Source: Acanthosepion lycidas (lineage: Eukaryota > Mollusca > Cephalopoda > Sepiida > Sepiidae). From it: a stretch of 64,000 nucleotides of DNA. The position numbers and the translations under genes are program-made. How positions within the stretch are numbered: position 1 is the first letter of the stretch; each line of letters opens with the position of its first letter. The stretch covers positions 51,722,846 to 51,786,845 of the forward strand of contig OZ010616.1 in NCBI GenBank assembly GCA_963932145.1. The letters run 5' to 3'. Positions 26,701-40,617 of this stretch are shown piece by piece. Under the pieces are notes generated by a model that was given only the letters and a program-made list of their open reading frames with translations, was not told where the DNA came from and searched no databases.

Positions 26701-29700
26701 GTGCACATAGAGTTTTATGGCAATTTAAAAAATGGAGCTTAGATGTGGTACAAGACTGAAAATATGGAGCACACAGAGACTATCGATTTCACTGCTCACT
26801 CATAACTGACCTAGCAAGATTAGCGTGTTTGCCATTACACCATGTCATGGTGCACATAGAGTTTTATGGCAAATTACAAAATGGATCTTAGATGTGGTAC
26901 AAGACTGAAAATGTGGAGCACACAGTGAGGAGCGATCGCACTGCTCAGTCATCATTGACCTAGCAAGGCAAATATGTTGGCCATTACACCATGTCAAGGT
27001 GCACATAGAATTTTATGGCAATGTACAAAATGGATCTTAGATGTGGTACAAGACTGAAAATGTGGACAACACAGAGAGGATCGATCTCACTGCTCAGTCA
27101 TAATTGACCTAGCAAGACAAGCGAGTGGGCCATTACACCATGTCAATGTGCACATAGAGTTTTATGGCAATTTACAAAATGGATCATAGATGTGGTACAA
27201 GACTGAAAATGTGGAGCACACAGTGAGGCTCGATCTCACTGCTCAGTCATAATTGACCTACCAAGACAAACATGTCGGCCATTACACCATGTCAAGGTGC
27301 ACATAGAGTTTTATGGCAATTTACAAAATGGATCTTAGATGTGGTACAAGACTGAAAATGTGGAGCAAAAAGAGGGGATCGATCTCACTGCTCAGTCATA
27401 ATTGACCCTAGCAAGACAAACATGTTGGCCATTACACCATGTCATGGTGCACATAGAGTTTTATGGCAATTTACAAAATGGATCTTAGATGTGGTACAAG
27501 ACTGAAAATGTGGAGCAAACAGAGAGGATCGATCTCACTGCTCAGTCATAATTGACCCTAGCAAGACAAACATGTTGGCCATTACACCATGTCATGGTGC
27601 ACATAGAGTTTTATGGCAAATTACAAAATGGATCTTAAATGTGGTACAAGACTGAAAATGTGGAGCACACAGTGAGGATCGATCTCACTGCTCAGTCATC
27701 ATTGACCTAGCAAGGCAAATATGTTGGCCATTACACTATGTCAAGGTGCACATAGAGTTTTATGGCAATTTACAAAATGGATCTTAGATGTGGTACAAGA
27801 CTGAAAATGTGGAGGACAAAGAGAGTATCGATTTCACTGCTCACTCATAACCGAACTAGCAAGACTAGCGTGTTGGCCATTACACCATGTCAAGGTGCAC
27901 ATAGAGTTTTATTGCAATTTACAAAATGGATATTAGATGTGGTACATGACTGAAAATGTGGAGCACACAGTGAGGCTCGATCTCACTGCTCAGTCATAAT
28001 TGACCTACCAAGACAAACATGTTGGCCATTACACCATGTCAAGGTGCACATAGAGTTTTTTGGCAATTTAAAAAATGGACCTTAGATGTGGTACAAGACT
28101 GAAAATATGGAGCACACAGTGAGGATTGATATCACTGCTCAGTCATAATTGACCTAGCAAGACAAACATGTTGGCCATTACACCATGCCTTGGTGCACAT
28201 AGAGTTTTATGGCAAATTACAAAATGGATCTTAGATGTGGTACAAGACTGAAAATTTGGAGCGCACAGTGAGAATCGATCTCACTGCTCAGTTATAATTG
28301 AACTAGCAAGGCAAACATGTTGGCAATTACACCATGTCAAGGTGCACATAGAATTTTATGGCAATTTACAAAATGGATCTTAGATGTGGTACAAGACTGA
28401 AAATGTGGAGGACACAGAGAGTATCGATTTCACTGCTCACTCATAACTGACCTAGCAAGACAAACATGTTGGCCATTACACTATGTCATGGTGCACATAG
28501 ATTTTTATGGCAATTTACAAAATGGATCTTAGATGTGGTACAAGACTGAAAATGTGGAGCCCACAGTGAGGATCGATCTCACTGCTCAGTCATAATTGAC
28601 CTAGCAAGACAAACATGTTGGCCATTACACCATGTCATGGTGCACATAAAGTTTTATGGCAAATTACAAAATGGATCTTAGATGTTGTACAAGACTGAAA
28701 ATGTGGAGCACACAGTGAGAATAGAACTCACTGCTCAGTCATAATTGACCTAGCAAGACAAGCGTTTTGGCCATTACACCATGTGAAGGTGCACATAGAG
28801 TTTTATGGCAATTTAAAAAATGGAGCTTAGATGTGGTACAAGACTGAAAATATGGAGCACACAGAGACTATCGATTTCACTGCTCACTCATAACTGACCT
28901 AGCAAGATTAGCGTGTTTGCCATTACACCATGTCATGGTGCACATAGAGTTTTATGGCAAATTACAAAATGGATCTTAGATGTGGTACAAGACTGAAAAT
29001 GTGGAGCACACAGTGAGGAGCGATCGCACTGCTCAGTCATCATTGACCTAGCAAGGCAAATATGTTGGCCATTACACCATGTCAAGGTGCACATAGAATT
29101 TTATGGCAATGTACAAAATGGATCTTAGATGTGGTACAAGACTGAAAATGTGGACAACACAGAGAGGATCGATCTCACTGCTCAGTCATAATTGACCTAG
29201 CAAGACAAGCGAGTGGGCCATTACACCATGTCAATGTGCACATAGAGTTTTATGGCAATTTACAAAATGGATCATAGATGTGGTACAAGACTGAAAATGT
29301 GGAGCACACAGTGAGGCTCGATCTCACTGCTCAGTCATAATTGACCTACCAAGACAAACATGTCGGCCATTACACCATGTCAAGGTGCACATAGAGTTTT
29401 ATGGCAATTTACAAAATGGATCTTAGATGTGGTACAAGACTGAAAATGTGGAGCAAAAAGAGGGGATCGATCTCACTGCTCAGTCATAATTGACCCTAGC
29501 AAGACAAACATGTTGGCCATTACACCATGTCATGGTGCACATAGAGTTTTATGGCAATTTACAAAATGGATCTTAGATGTGGTACAAGACTGAAAATGTG
29601 GAGCAAACAGAGAGGATCGATCTCACTGCTCAGTCATAATTGACCCTAGCAAGACAAACATGTTGGCCATTACACCATGTCATGGTGCACATAGAGTTTT

Positions 29701-30840
29701 ATGGCAAATTACAAAATGGATCTTAAATGTGGTACAAGACTGAAAATGTGGAGCACACAGTGAGGATCGATCTCACTGCTCAGTCATCATTGACCTAGCA
29801 AGGCAAATATGTTGGCCATTACACTATGTCAAGGTGCACATAGAGTTTTATGGCAATTTACAAAATGGATCTTAGATGTGGTACAAGACTGAAAATGTGG
29901 AGGACAAAGAGAGTATCGATTTCACTGCTCACTCATAACCGAACTAGCAAGACTAGCGTGTTGGCCATTACACCATGTCAAGGTGCACATAGAGTTTTAT
30001 TGCAATTTACAAAATGGATATTAGATGTGGTACATGACTGAAAATGTGGAGCACACAGTGAGGCTCGATCTCACTGCTCAGTCATAATTGACCTACCAAG
30101 ACAAACATGTTGGCCATTACACCATGTCAAGGTGCACATAGAGTTTTTTGGCAATTTAAAAAATGGACCTTAGATGTGGTACAAGACTGAAAATATGGAG
30201 CACACAGTGAGGATTGATATCACTGCTCAGTCATAATTGACCTAGCAAGACAAACATGTTGGCCATTACACCATGCCTTGGTGCACATAGAGTTTTATGG
30301 CAAATTACAAAATGGATCTTAGATGTGGTACAAGACTGAAAATTTGGAGCGCACAGTGAGAATCGATCTCACTGCTCAGTTATAATTGAACTAGCAAGGC
30401 AAACATGTTGGCAATTACACCATGTCAAGGTGCACATAGAATTTTATGGCAATTTACAAAATGGATCTTAGATGTGGTACAAGACTGAAAATGTGGAGGA
30501 CACAGAGAGTATCGATTTCACTGCTCACTCATAACTGACCTAGCAAGACAAACATGTTGGCCATTACACTATGTCATGGTGCACATAGATTTTTATGGCA
30601 ATTTACAAAATGGATCTTAGATGTGGTACAAGACTGAAAATGTGGAGCCCACAGTGAGGATCGATCTCACTGCTCAGTCATAATTGACCTAGCAAGACAA
30701 ACATGTTGGCCATTACACCATGTCATGGTGCACATAAAGTTTTATGGCAAATTACAAAATGGATCTTAGATGTTGTACAAGACTGAAAATGTGGAGCACA
30801 CAGTGAGAATAGAACTCACTACTCAGTTATAATTGACCTA
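26670..30840 (+). repeat. Satellite B sub-block: two copies of a 2088-bp 14-mer
   Basis: The frame at 27762 recurs at 29850 (offset 2088 bp, 14 monomers including two 150-bp variants). The marker gacaagcgttttggccatta at about 26668 and 28756, the gcgagtgggcc variant and the agaggggatcg variant all shift by the same amount. The copies are nearly identical. Confidence 0.93.
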
Positions 30841-31429
30841 GCAAGGCAAACATGTTGGCCATTACACCATGTCAAGGTGCACATAGAGTTTTATGGCAAT
30901 TTACAAAATGGATCTTTGATGTGGTACAAGACTGAAAATGTGGAGCACACAGAGAGGATCGATCTCACTGCTCAGTCATAATTGACCTAGCAAGACTACC
31001 GTGTTGGCCATTACACCATGTCAATGTGCACACAGAGTTTTATGGCAATTTACAAAATGGATCTTAGATGTGGTACAATACTGAAAATGCGGAGCAAACA
31101 GAGAAGATCGATCTCACTTCTCAGTCATAATTGACCTAGCAAGACAAACATGTTGGCCATTACACCATGTCAAGGTGCACATAGAGTTGTATGGCAATTT
31201 ACAAAATGGATCTTAGATGTGGTACAAGACGGAAAATGTGGAGCACACAGTGAGAATCGATCTCACTGCTCAGTTATAATTGACCTAGCAAGGCAAACAT
31301 GTTGGCCATTACCCCATGTCAAGGTGCACATAGAGTTTTATGGCAATTTACAAAATGGATCTTAGATGTGGTACAAGACTGAAAATGTGGAGGACACAGA
31401 GAGGATCGATCTCACTGCTCAATCATAAT

Positions 31430-34400
31430 TGACCTAGCAAGACAAGCGTGTTGGCCATTACACCATGTCAAGGTGCACATAGACTTTTATGGCAATTTAT
31501 AAAATGGATCTTTGATTTGGTACAAGACTGAAAATGTGGAGCACACAGAGAGGATCGATCTCACTTCTCACTCATAACTGACCTAGCAAGACTAGCGTGT
31601 TGGCCATTACACCATGTCAAGGTGCACATAGAGTTTTATTGCAATTTACAAAATGGATATTAGATGTGGTACATGACTGAAAATGTGGAGCACACAGTGA
31701 GGCTCGATCTCACTGCTCAGTCCTAATTGACCTAGCAAGACAAGCGTGTTGGCCATTACACCATGTGAAGGTGCACATAGAGTTTTATAGCAATTTAAAA
31801 AATGGAGGTTAGATGTGGTACAAGACTGAAAATATGGAGCACACAGTGAGGATTGATCTCACTGCTCAGTCACAGTTGACCTAGCAAGACAAACATGTTG
31901 GTCATTACACCATGTCATGGTGCACATAGAGTTTTATGGCAAATTACAAAATGGATCTTAGATGTGGTACAAGACTGAAAATGTGGAGCACACAGTGAGA
32001 ATCGATCTCACTGCTCAGTTATAATTGACCTAGCAAGGCAAACATTTTGGCCATTACACCATGGCAAGGTGCACATAGAGTTTTATGGCAATTTACAAAA
32101 TGGATATTAGATGTGGTACATGACTGAAAATGTGGAGCACACAGTGAGGATCGACCCACTGCTAAGTCTTAATTGACCCTAGCAAGACAAACATGTTGGC
32201 CATTACACCATGTCAAGGTGCACATAGAGTTTTATGGCAATTTACAAAATGGATCTTAGATGTGGTGCAAGACTGAAAATGTGGAGGACACAGAGAGGAT
32301 CGATCTCTCTGCTCAGTCATAATTGACCTAGCAAGACAAACATGTTGGCCATTACACCATGTCATGGTGCACATAGAGTTTTATGGCAATTTACAAAATG
32401 GATCTTTGATGTGGTGCAAGACTGAAAATATGTAGCACACAGTGAGGATCGATCTCACTGCTCACTCATAACTGACCTAGCAAGACTAGCGTGTTGGCCA
32501 TTACACCATGTCAAGGTGCACATAGAGTTTTATGGCAATTTACAAAATGGATCTTAGATGTGGTACAAGACTGAAAATGTGGACAACACAGAGAGGATCG
32601 ATCTCACTGCTCAGTCATAATTGACCCTAGCAAGACAAGCGTGTGGGCCATTACACCATGTCAATGTGCACATAGAGTTTTATGGCAATTTACAAAATGG
32701 ATCTTAGATGTGGTACAAGACTGAAAATGTGGAGCCCACAGTGAGGATCGATCTCACTGCTCAGTCATAATTGACCTAGCAAGACAAGCGTGTTGGCCAT
32801 TACACCATGTGAAGGTGCACATAGAGTTTTTTGGCAATTTAAAAAATGGAGCTTAGATGTGGTACAAGACTGAAAATATGGAGCACACAGTGAGGATTGA
32901 TCTCACTGCTCAGTCATAATTGTCCCTAGCAAGACAAGAGTGTTGGCCATTACACCATGTCAAGGTGCACATAGAGTTTTATGGCAATTTACAAAATGGA
33001 TCTTAGATGTGGTACAAGACTGAAAATGTGGATCAAACAGAGAGGATCGATCTCACTGCTCAGTCATAATTGACCCTAGCAAGACAAACATGTTGGCCAT
33101 TACACCATGTCAAGGTGCACATAGAGTTTTATGGCAATTTACAAAATGGATCTTAGATGTGGTACAAGACTGAAAATGTGGAGCAAACAGAGAGGATCGA
33201 TCTCACTGTTCAGTCATAATTGACCCTAGCAAGACAAACATGTTGGCCATTACACCATGTCAAGTTGCCATAGAGTTTTATGGCAATTTACAAAATGGAT
33301 CTTAGATGTGGTACAAGACTGAAAATGTGGACAACACAGAGAGTATCGATCTCACTGCTCAGTCATAATTGACCCTAGCAAGACAAGCGTGTGGGCCATT
33401 ACACCATGTCAATGTGCACATAGAGTTTTATGGCAATTTACAAAATGGATCTTAGATGTGGTACAAGACTGAAAATGTGGAGGACACAGAGAGTATCGAT
33501 TTCACTGCTCACTCATAACTGACCTAGCAAGACTAGCATGTTGGCCATTACACCATGTCAAGGAGCACATAGAGTTTAATGGCAATTTACAAAATGGATC
33601 TTTGATGTGGTACAAGACTGAAAATGTGGAGCACACAGAGAGGATCGATCTCACTGCTCAATCATAATTGACCTAGCAAGACAAGCGTGTTGGCCATTAC
33701 ACCATGTCAAGGTGCACATAGACTTTTATGGCAATTTATAAAATGGATCTTTGATTTGGTACAAGACTGAAAATGTGGAGCACACAGAGAGGATCGATCT
33801 CACTTCTCACTCATAACTGACCTAGCAAGACTAGCGTGTTGGCCAATACACCATGTCAAGGTGCACATAGAGTTTTATTGCAATTTACAAAATGGATATT
33901 AGATGTGGTACATGACTGAAAATGTGGAGCATACAGTGAGGCTCGATCTCACTGCTCAGTCCTAATTGACCTAGCAAGACAAGCGTGTTGGCCATTACAC
34001 CATGTGAAGGTGCACATAGAGTTTTAAGGCAATTTAAAAAATGGAGGTTAGATGTGGTACAAGACTGAAAATATGGAGCACACAGTGAGGATTGATCTCA
34101 CTGCTCAGTCACAGTTGACCTAGCAAGACAAACATGTTGGTCATTACACCATGTCATGGTGCACATAGAGTTTTATGGCAAATTACAAAATGGATCTTAG
34201 ATGTGGTACAAGACTGAAAATGTGGAGCACACAGTGAGAATCGATCTCACTGCTCAGTTATAATTGACCTAGCAAGGCAAACATTTTGGCCATTACACCA
34301 TGGCAAGGTGCACATAGAGTTTTATGGCAATTTACAAAATGGATATTAGATGTGGTACATGACTGAAAATGTGGAGCACACAGTGAGGATCGACCCACTG

Positions 34401-37400
34401 CTAAGTCTTAATTGACCCTAGCAAGACAAACATGTTGGCCATTACACCATGTCAAGGTGCACATAGAGTTTTATGGCAATTTACAAAATGGATCTTAGAT
34501 GTGGTGCAAGACTGAAAATGTGGAGGACACAGAGAGGATCGATAACTCTGCTCAGTCATAATTGACCTAGCAAGACAAACATGTTGGCCATTACACCATG
34601 TCATGGTGCACATAGAGTTTTATGGCAATTTACAAAATGGATCTTTGATGTGGTGCAAGACTGAAAATGTGTAGCACACAGTGAGGATAGATCTCACTGC
34701 TCACTCATAACTGACCTAGCAAGACTAGCGTGTTGGCCATTACACCATGTCAAGGTGCACATAGAGTTTTATGGCAATTTACAAAATGGATCTTAGATGT
34801 GGTACAAGACTGAAAATGTGGACAACACAGAGAGGATCGATCTTTCTGCTCAGTCATAATTGACCCTAGCAAGACAAGCGTGTGGGCCATTACACCATGT
34901 CAATGTGCACATAGAGTTTTATGGCAATTTACAAAATGGATCTTAGATGTGGTACAAGACTGAAAATGTGGAGCCCACAGTGAGGATCGATCTCACTGCT
35001 CAGTCATAATTGACCTAGCAAGACAAGCGTGTTGGCCATTACACCATGTGAAGGTGCACATAGAGTTTTATGGCAATTTAAAAAATGGTGCTTAGATGTG
35101 GTACAAGACTGAAAATATGGAGCACACAGTGAGGATTGATCTCACTGCTCAGTCATAGTTGACCTAGCAAGACAAACATGTTGGTCATTACACCATGTCA
35201 AGGTGCACATATAGTTTTATGGCAATTTACAAAATGGATCTTAGATGTGGTACAAGACTGACAATGTGGAGCAAACAGAGAGGATCGATCTCACTGCTCA
35301 GTCATAATTGACCCTAGCAAGACAAACATCTTGGCCATTACACCATGTCAAGTTGCCATAGAGTTTTATGGCAATTTACAAAATGGATCTTAGATGTGGT
35401 ACAAGACTGAAAATGTGGACAACACAGAGAGTATCGATCTCACTGCTCAGTCATAATTGACCCTAGCAAGACAAGCGTGTGGGCCATTACACCATGTCAA
35501 TGTGCACATAGAGTTTTATGGCAATTTACAAAATGGATCTTAGATGTGGTACAAGACTGAAAATGTGGAGGACACAGAGAGTATCGATTTCACTGCTCAC
35601 TCATAACTGACCTAGCAAGACTAGCATGTTGGCCATTACACCATGTCAAGGAGCACATAGAGTTTAATGGCAATTTACAAAATGGATCTTTGATGTGGTA
35701 CAAGACTGAAAATGTGGAGCACACAGAGAGGATCGATCTCACTGCTCAATCATAATTGACCTAGCAAGACAAGCGTGTTGGCCATTACACCATGTCAAGG
35801 TGCACATAGACTTTTATGGCAATTTATAAAATGGATCTTTGATTTGGTACAAGACTGAAAATGTGGAGCACACAGAGAGGATCGATCTCACTTCTCACTC
35901 ATAACTGACCTAGCAAGACTAGCGTGTTGGCCATTACACCATGTCAAGGTGCACATAGAGTTTTATTGCAATTTACAAAATGGATATTAGATGTGGTACA
36001 TGACTGAAAATGTGGAGCACACAGTGAGGCTCGATCTCACTGCTCAGTCCTAATTGACCTAGCAAGACAAGCGTGTTGGCCATTACACCATGTGAAGGTG
36101 CACATAGAGTTTTATGGCAATTTAAAAAATGGAGGTTAGATGTGGTACAAGACTGAAAATATGGAGCACACAGTGAGGATTGATCTCACTGCTCAGTCAC
36201 AGTTGACCTAGCAAGACAAACATGTTGGTCATTACACCATGTCATGGTGCACATAGAGTTTTATGGCAAATTACAAAATGGATCTTAGATGTGGTACAAG
36301 ACTGAAAATGTGGAGCACACAGTGAGAATCGATCTCACTGCTCAGTTATAATTGACCTAGCAAGGCAAACATTTTGGCCATTACACCATGGCAAGGTGCA
36401 CATAGAGTTTTATGGCAATTTACAAAATGGATATTAGATGTGGTACATGACTGAAAATGTGGAGCACACAGTGAGGATCGACCCACTGCTAAGTCTTAAT
36501 TGACCCTAGCAAGACAAACATGTTGGCCATTACACCATGTCAAGGTGCACATAGAGTTTTATGGCAATTTACAAAATGGATCTTAGATGTGGTGCAAGAC
36601 TGAAAATGTGGAGGACACAGAGAGGATCGACCTCTCTGCTCAGTCATAATTGACCTAGCAAGACAAACATGTTGGCCATTACACCATGTCATGGTGCACA
36701 TAGAGTTTTATGGCAATTTACAAAATGGATCTTTGATGTGGTGCAAGACTGAAAATGTGTAGCACACAGTGAGGATCGATCTCACTGCTCACTCATAACT
36801 GACCTAGCAAGACTAGCGTGTTGGCCATTACACCATGTCAAGGTGCACATAGAGTTTTATGGCAATTTACAAAATGGATCTTAGATGTGGTACAAGTCTG
36901 AAAATGTGGACAACACAGAGAGGATCGATCTCACTGCTCAGTCATAATTGACCCTAGCAAGACAAGCGTGTGGGCCATTACACCATGTCAATGTGCACAT
37001 AGAGTTTTATGGCAATTTACAAAATGGATCTTAGATGTGGTACAAGACTGAAAATGTGGAGCCCACAGTGAGGATCGATCTCACTGCTCAGTCATAATTG
37101 ACCTAGCAAGACAAGCGTGTTGGCCATTACACCATGTGAAGGTGCACATAGAGTTTTATGGCAATTTAAAAAATGGAGCTTAGATGTGGTACAAGACTGA
37201 AAATATGGAGCACACAGTGAGGATTGATCTCACTGCTCAGTCATAGTTGACCTAGCAAGACAAACATGTTGGTCATTACACCATGTCAAGGTGCACATAG
37301 AGTTTTATGGCAATTTACAAAATGGATCTTAGATGTGGTACAAGACTGACAATGTGGAGCAAACAGAGAGGATCGATCTCACTGCTCAGTCATAATTGAC

Positions 37401-37740
37401 CCTAGCAAGACAAACATGTTGGCCATTACACCATGTCAAGGTGCACATAGAGTTTTATGGCAATTTACAAAATGGATCTTAGATGTGGTACAAGCCTGAA
37501 AATGTGGAGCAAACAGAGAGCATCGATCTCACTGCTCAGTCATAATTGACCCCTGTCAAGACAAACATGTTGGCCATTACACCATGTCAAGGTGCACATA
37601 GAGTTTTATGGCAATTTACAAAATGGATCTTAGATGTGGTACAAGACTGAAAATGTGGAGCAAACAGAGAGGATCGATCTCACTGCTCAGTCATAATTGA
37701 CCCTAGCAAGACAAACATGTTGGCCATTACACCATGTCAA
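31430..37740 (+). repeat. Satellite B sub-block: three copies of a 14/15-mer (2239 and 2088 bp)
   Basis: The rare tttgatttgg variant occurs at 31511, 33750 and 35838, giving intervals of 2239 and 2088 bp. The difference is one monomer plus 2 bp, so the first interval has one more monomer than the second. Order markers (agtttaatggc, gtgcggatcg-free class, cacagttgacc, catggcaaggtg) are shared by the copies. The third copy runs on to about 37.7 kb. Confidence 0.88.
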
Positions 37741-39285
37741 GGTGCCATAGAGTTTTATGGCAATTTACAAAATGGATCTTAGATGTGGTACAAGACTGAA
37801 AATGTGGACAACACAGAGAGTATCGATCTCACTGCTCAGTCATAATTGACCCTAGCAAGACAAGCGTGTGGGCCATTACACCATGTCAATGTGCACATAG
37901 AGTTTTATGGCAATTTACAAAATGGATCTTAGATGTGGTACAAGACTTAAAATGTGGAGCCCACAGTGAGGATCGATCTCACTGCTCAGTCATAATTGAC
38001 CTAGCAAGACAAACATGTTGGCCATTACACCATGTCAAGTTGCTCATAGAGTCTTATGGCAATTTACAAATTGGAGCTTAGATGTGGTCCAAGACTGAAA
38101 ATATGGAGCACACAGTGAGGATTGATCTCACTGCTCAGCCATAACTGACCTAGCAAGACAAGAGTGTTGGCCATTACACCATGTCAAGGTGCACATAGAG
38201 TTTTATGGCAATTTACAAAATGGATCTTAGATGTGGTACAAAACTGAAAATGTGGAGCCCACAGTGAGGATCGATCTCACTGCTCAGCCATAACTGACCT
38301 AGCAAGACTAGCGTGTTGGCCATTACACCATGTCAAGATGCACATAGAGTTTTATGGCAATTTACAAAATGGATCTTAGATGTGGTACAAGACTGAAAAT
38401 GTGGAGCCAACAGATAGGATCGATCTCACTGCTCAGTCATAATTGACACTAGCAAGACAAACATTTTGGCCATTACACCATGTCAAGGTGCACATAGAGT
38501 TTTATGGCAATTTACAAAATGGATCTTAGATGTGGTACAAGACTGAATATGTGGAGCCCACAGTGAGGATCGATCTCACTGCTCAGCCATAACTGACCTA
38601 GCAAGACAAGCGTGTGGGCCATTACACCATGTCAATGTGCACATAGAGTTTTATGGCAATTTACAAAATGGATCTTAGATGTGGTACAAGACTGAAAATG
38701 TGGAGCCCACAGTGAGGATCGATCTCACTGCTCAGCCATAACGGACCTAGCAAGACAAGAGTGTTGGCCATTACACCATGTCAAGGTGCACATAGAGTTT
38801 TATGGCAATTTACAAAATGGATCTTAGATGTGGTACAAGACTGAAAATGTGGAGCAAACAGAGAGGATCGATCTCACTGCTCAGTCATAATTGACCCTAG
38901 CAAGACAAACATGTTGGCCATTACACCATGTCAAGTTGCTCATAGAGTCTTATAGCAATTTACAAAGTGGAGCTTAGATGTGGTCCAAGACTGAAATTAT
39001 GGAGCACACAGTGAGGATTGATTTCACTGCTCATCCATAACTGTCCTAGCAAGACAAGAGTGTTGGCCATTACACCATGTCAAGGTACTCATAGAGTTTT
39101 ATTGCAATTTACAAATTGGGGCTTAGATGTGGTGAAACTGATGAAAGTATGGAGCTCCTAGTTAGGAGAGAACACACTATTAAGTTTTGATTATGCTAGC
39201 AAAAAAAGTTTATTAATTAATACACCCTCCTGTTTTAATCAATATGTATGTTTTGTGGAAATTTACCAAGATGATCTCACATGTG

Positions 39286-39499
39286 TCAAAAAATGTTATA
39301 CAAATTTTTAATATACCTACTTTTATTGAATACTAGTTTATTATGGCTTAAGTTTAACTGTGACTTACGTGTCTGGTAATGGCTAAATCTTAATTACAAG
39401 CTGTAGTGGTTAGGACGACGTGGAGAAATTGTGTAGATCCTTATGATCAGAAGACTTAACACCACCAGACTTTTCCTTGCTGTGTGTAATGAACGATCT
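39286..39499. other. Short spacer between satellite B and the LINE
   Basis: About 200 bp with no recognised content. It may be the degraded start of the adjacent LINE. Confidence 0.5.
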
Positions 39500-40416
39500 T
39501 GTTTACAGACTCAACCCCCAAAACAATTCCTGAATTAAACCATATAGGACACCGCAACGAACGCTGAGAAAAATGAATCCCACGGTGCACAGACAGTGAC
39601 CAGGTAATAACCAACAGATGGTTCCAAGTTTATCCAAGATGACTATGGACATGAAGGAGCCTAGCAGGAGAAACTAAAAACTGAATTGATTATATAACCA
39701 TCAACAAAAGATTCAGGAATGTTACGATTCACTGTAAAACCTTCCCAAGTGCTGACAGCGGAAGCAACCTTCGCCTTCTTACATGAGAGTGAAACTGTGG
39801 AAGTTGATGAAGCCTAATGTAGCACTCAAACTGCAATACAACAAACTCCTGAGTGATCTTAAACCTAAAAGAAAAATATATGGACAATGTTAAAAGAAGA
39901 TACGAGGCACACAATGGAAACTCAAAATGGAGTGCACTAAGAGACGCTGTAGTGACACCAGCAAACGATATCATATCCCAAAGGAGACAAGGATGACAAA
40001 GAAAAAATGAATGGATGACTGATGAAATTATCCACATGATGGAAAGGAGATAGAAAACTCTGTCAATACACAGACCGGAATACAGAAAATTACACAATGA
40101 AATAAAGACCAAATGCAGGCAAGCTAAAGAAGAATGGCTAAACGGAAAATATGCAGAAATAGAATGATTGAATACTACTGACAAAAGAGATATACACAAA
40201 CAAATAAGACAACTAACAAGACAGAAGACATGCTCGTCAACAGGCTGCCTAAAATCAAAGGAAGGAACATTCATATTAGAGAAGTAAAAAATTCTTCAAC
40301 ACTGGAGTGAGTATATTGGAGAACTCTTCCACAATGAAAGGGAACAACCAGCAATACAAAGAACTACCAATGGATCTGGAATTCTGAAAACCGAAGTAAA
40401 AGCCGCACTAGCCAAA

Positions 40417-40602
40417 TTGAACAGAAACAAAGCAGCTGGGCCAGACGGAATTGTAACAGAAATGCTGACAGCCTTAGATGACTTTGGCAAAGACAAGATC
40501 ACCGAAATAACAAATGAAATCTACAACAGCGAGGATATACCGGAAGATCTCAGCAGATCTATCTTTATAGCTATGCCTAAGAAACCAGGCGCAAACGAAT
40601 GA
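40417..40602 (+). pseudogene. LINE reverse transcriptase, fingers segment
   Basis: A 61-residue stretch beginning with NRNKAAGPDGIVTEML, the conserved 'KAxGPDGI' entry motif of LINE reverse transcriptases, then an IPEDL...FIAMPKKPGA segment, the usual strand before the 'R.I.L' block. A stop at 40600-40602 separates it from the next frame, which begins 15 bp downstream, so one ancestral frame has been broken. It belongs to the element at 39500-41880. Confidence 0.85.
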
Positions 40603-40617
40603 GAACTTCATTGAAAA

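Larger units (their letters stand above)
12098..39285 (+). repeat. Satellite B: ~149-bp tandem monomers, about 180 copies
   Basis: An uninterrupted head-to-tail array. Each monomer runs through acatgttggccattacacca, gcacatagagttttatggca, acaaaatggatcttagatgt, ggtacaagactgaaaatgtg, and cagtgaggatcgatctcact before tcataattgacctagcaaga. Counting the consensus gives 149 bp; a frequent ccctagcaag variant adds 1 bp. No transposable element interrupts the 27 kb. The first and last monomers are the most divergent, and the right edge fades through partly recognisable units from about 39080 to 39285. Monomer orders repeat locally as higher-order units (separate entries). Open frames of 63-71 codons recur because the repeat recurs; I do not regard them as genes. 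Size, length and organisation resemble centromeric or pericentromeric satellites, but location cannot be read from sequence. Confidence 0.97.

Noticed and set aside
14358..38081. 63-93-codon frames inside satellite B as possible genes
   Set aside because: They recur with the monomer, shift frame at monomer junctions and vary without regard to codon position by eye.
12098..39285. CENP-B box in satellite B
   Set aside because: I looked for the TTCG....A..CGGG pattern in the monomer and did not find it.
39729..40274. 181-codon minus-strand open frame
   Set aside because: It lies antisense to the LINE linker region and shows no domain. The plus strand carries the recognisable endonuclease and RT text.
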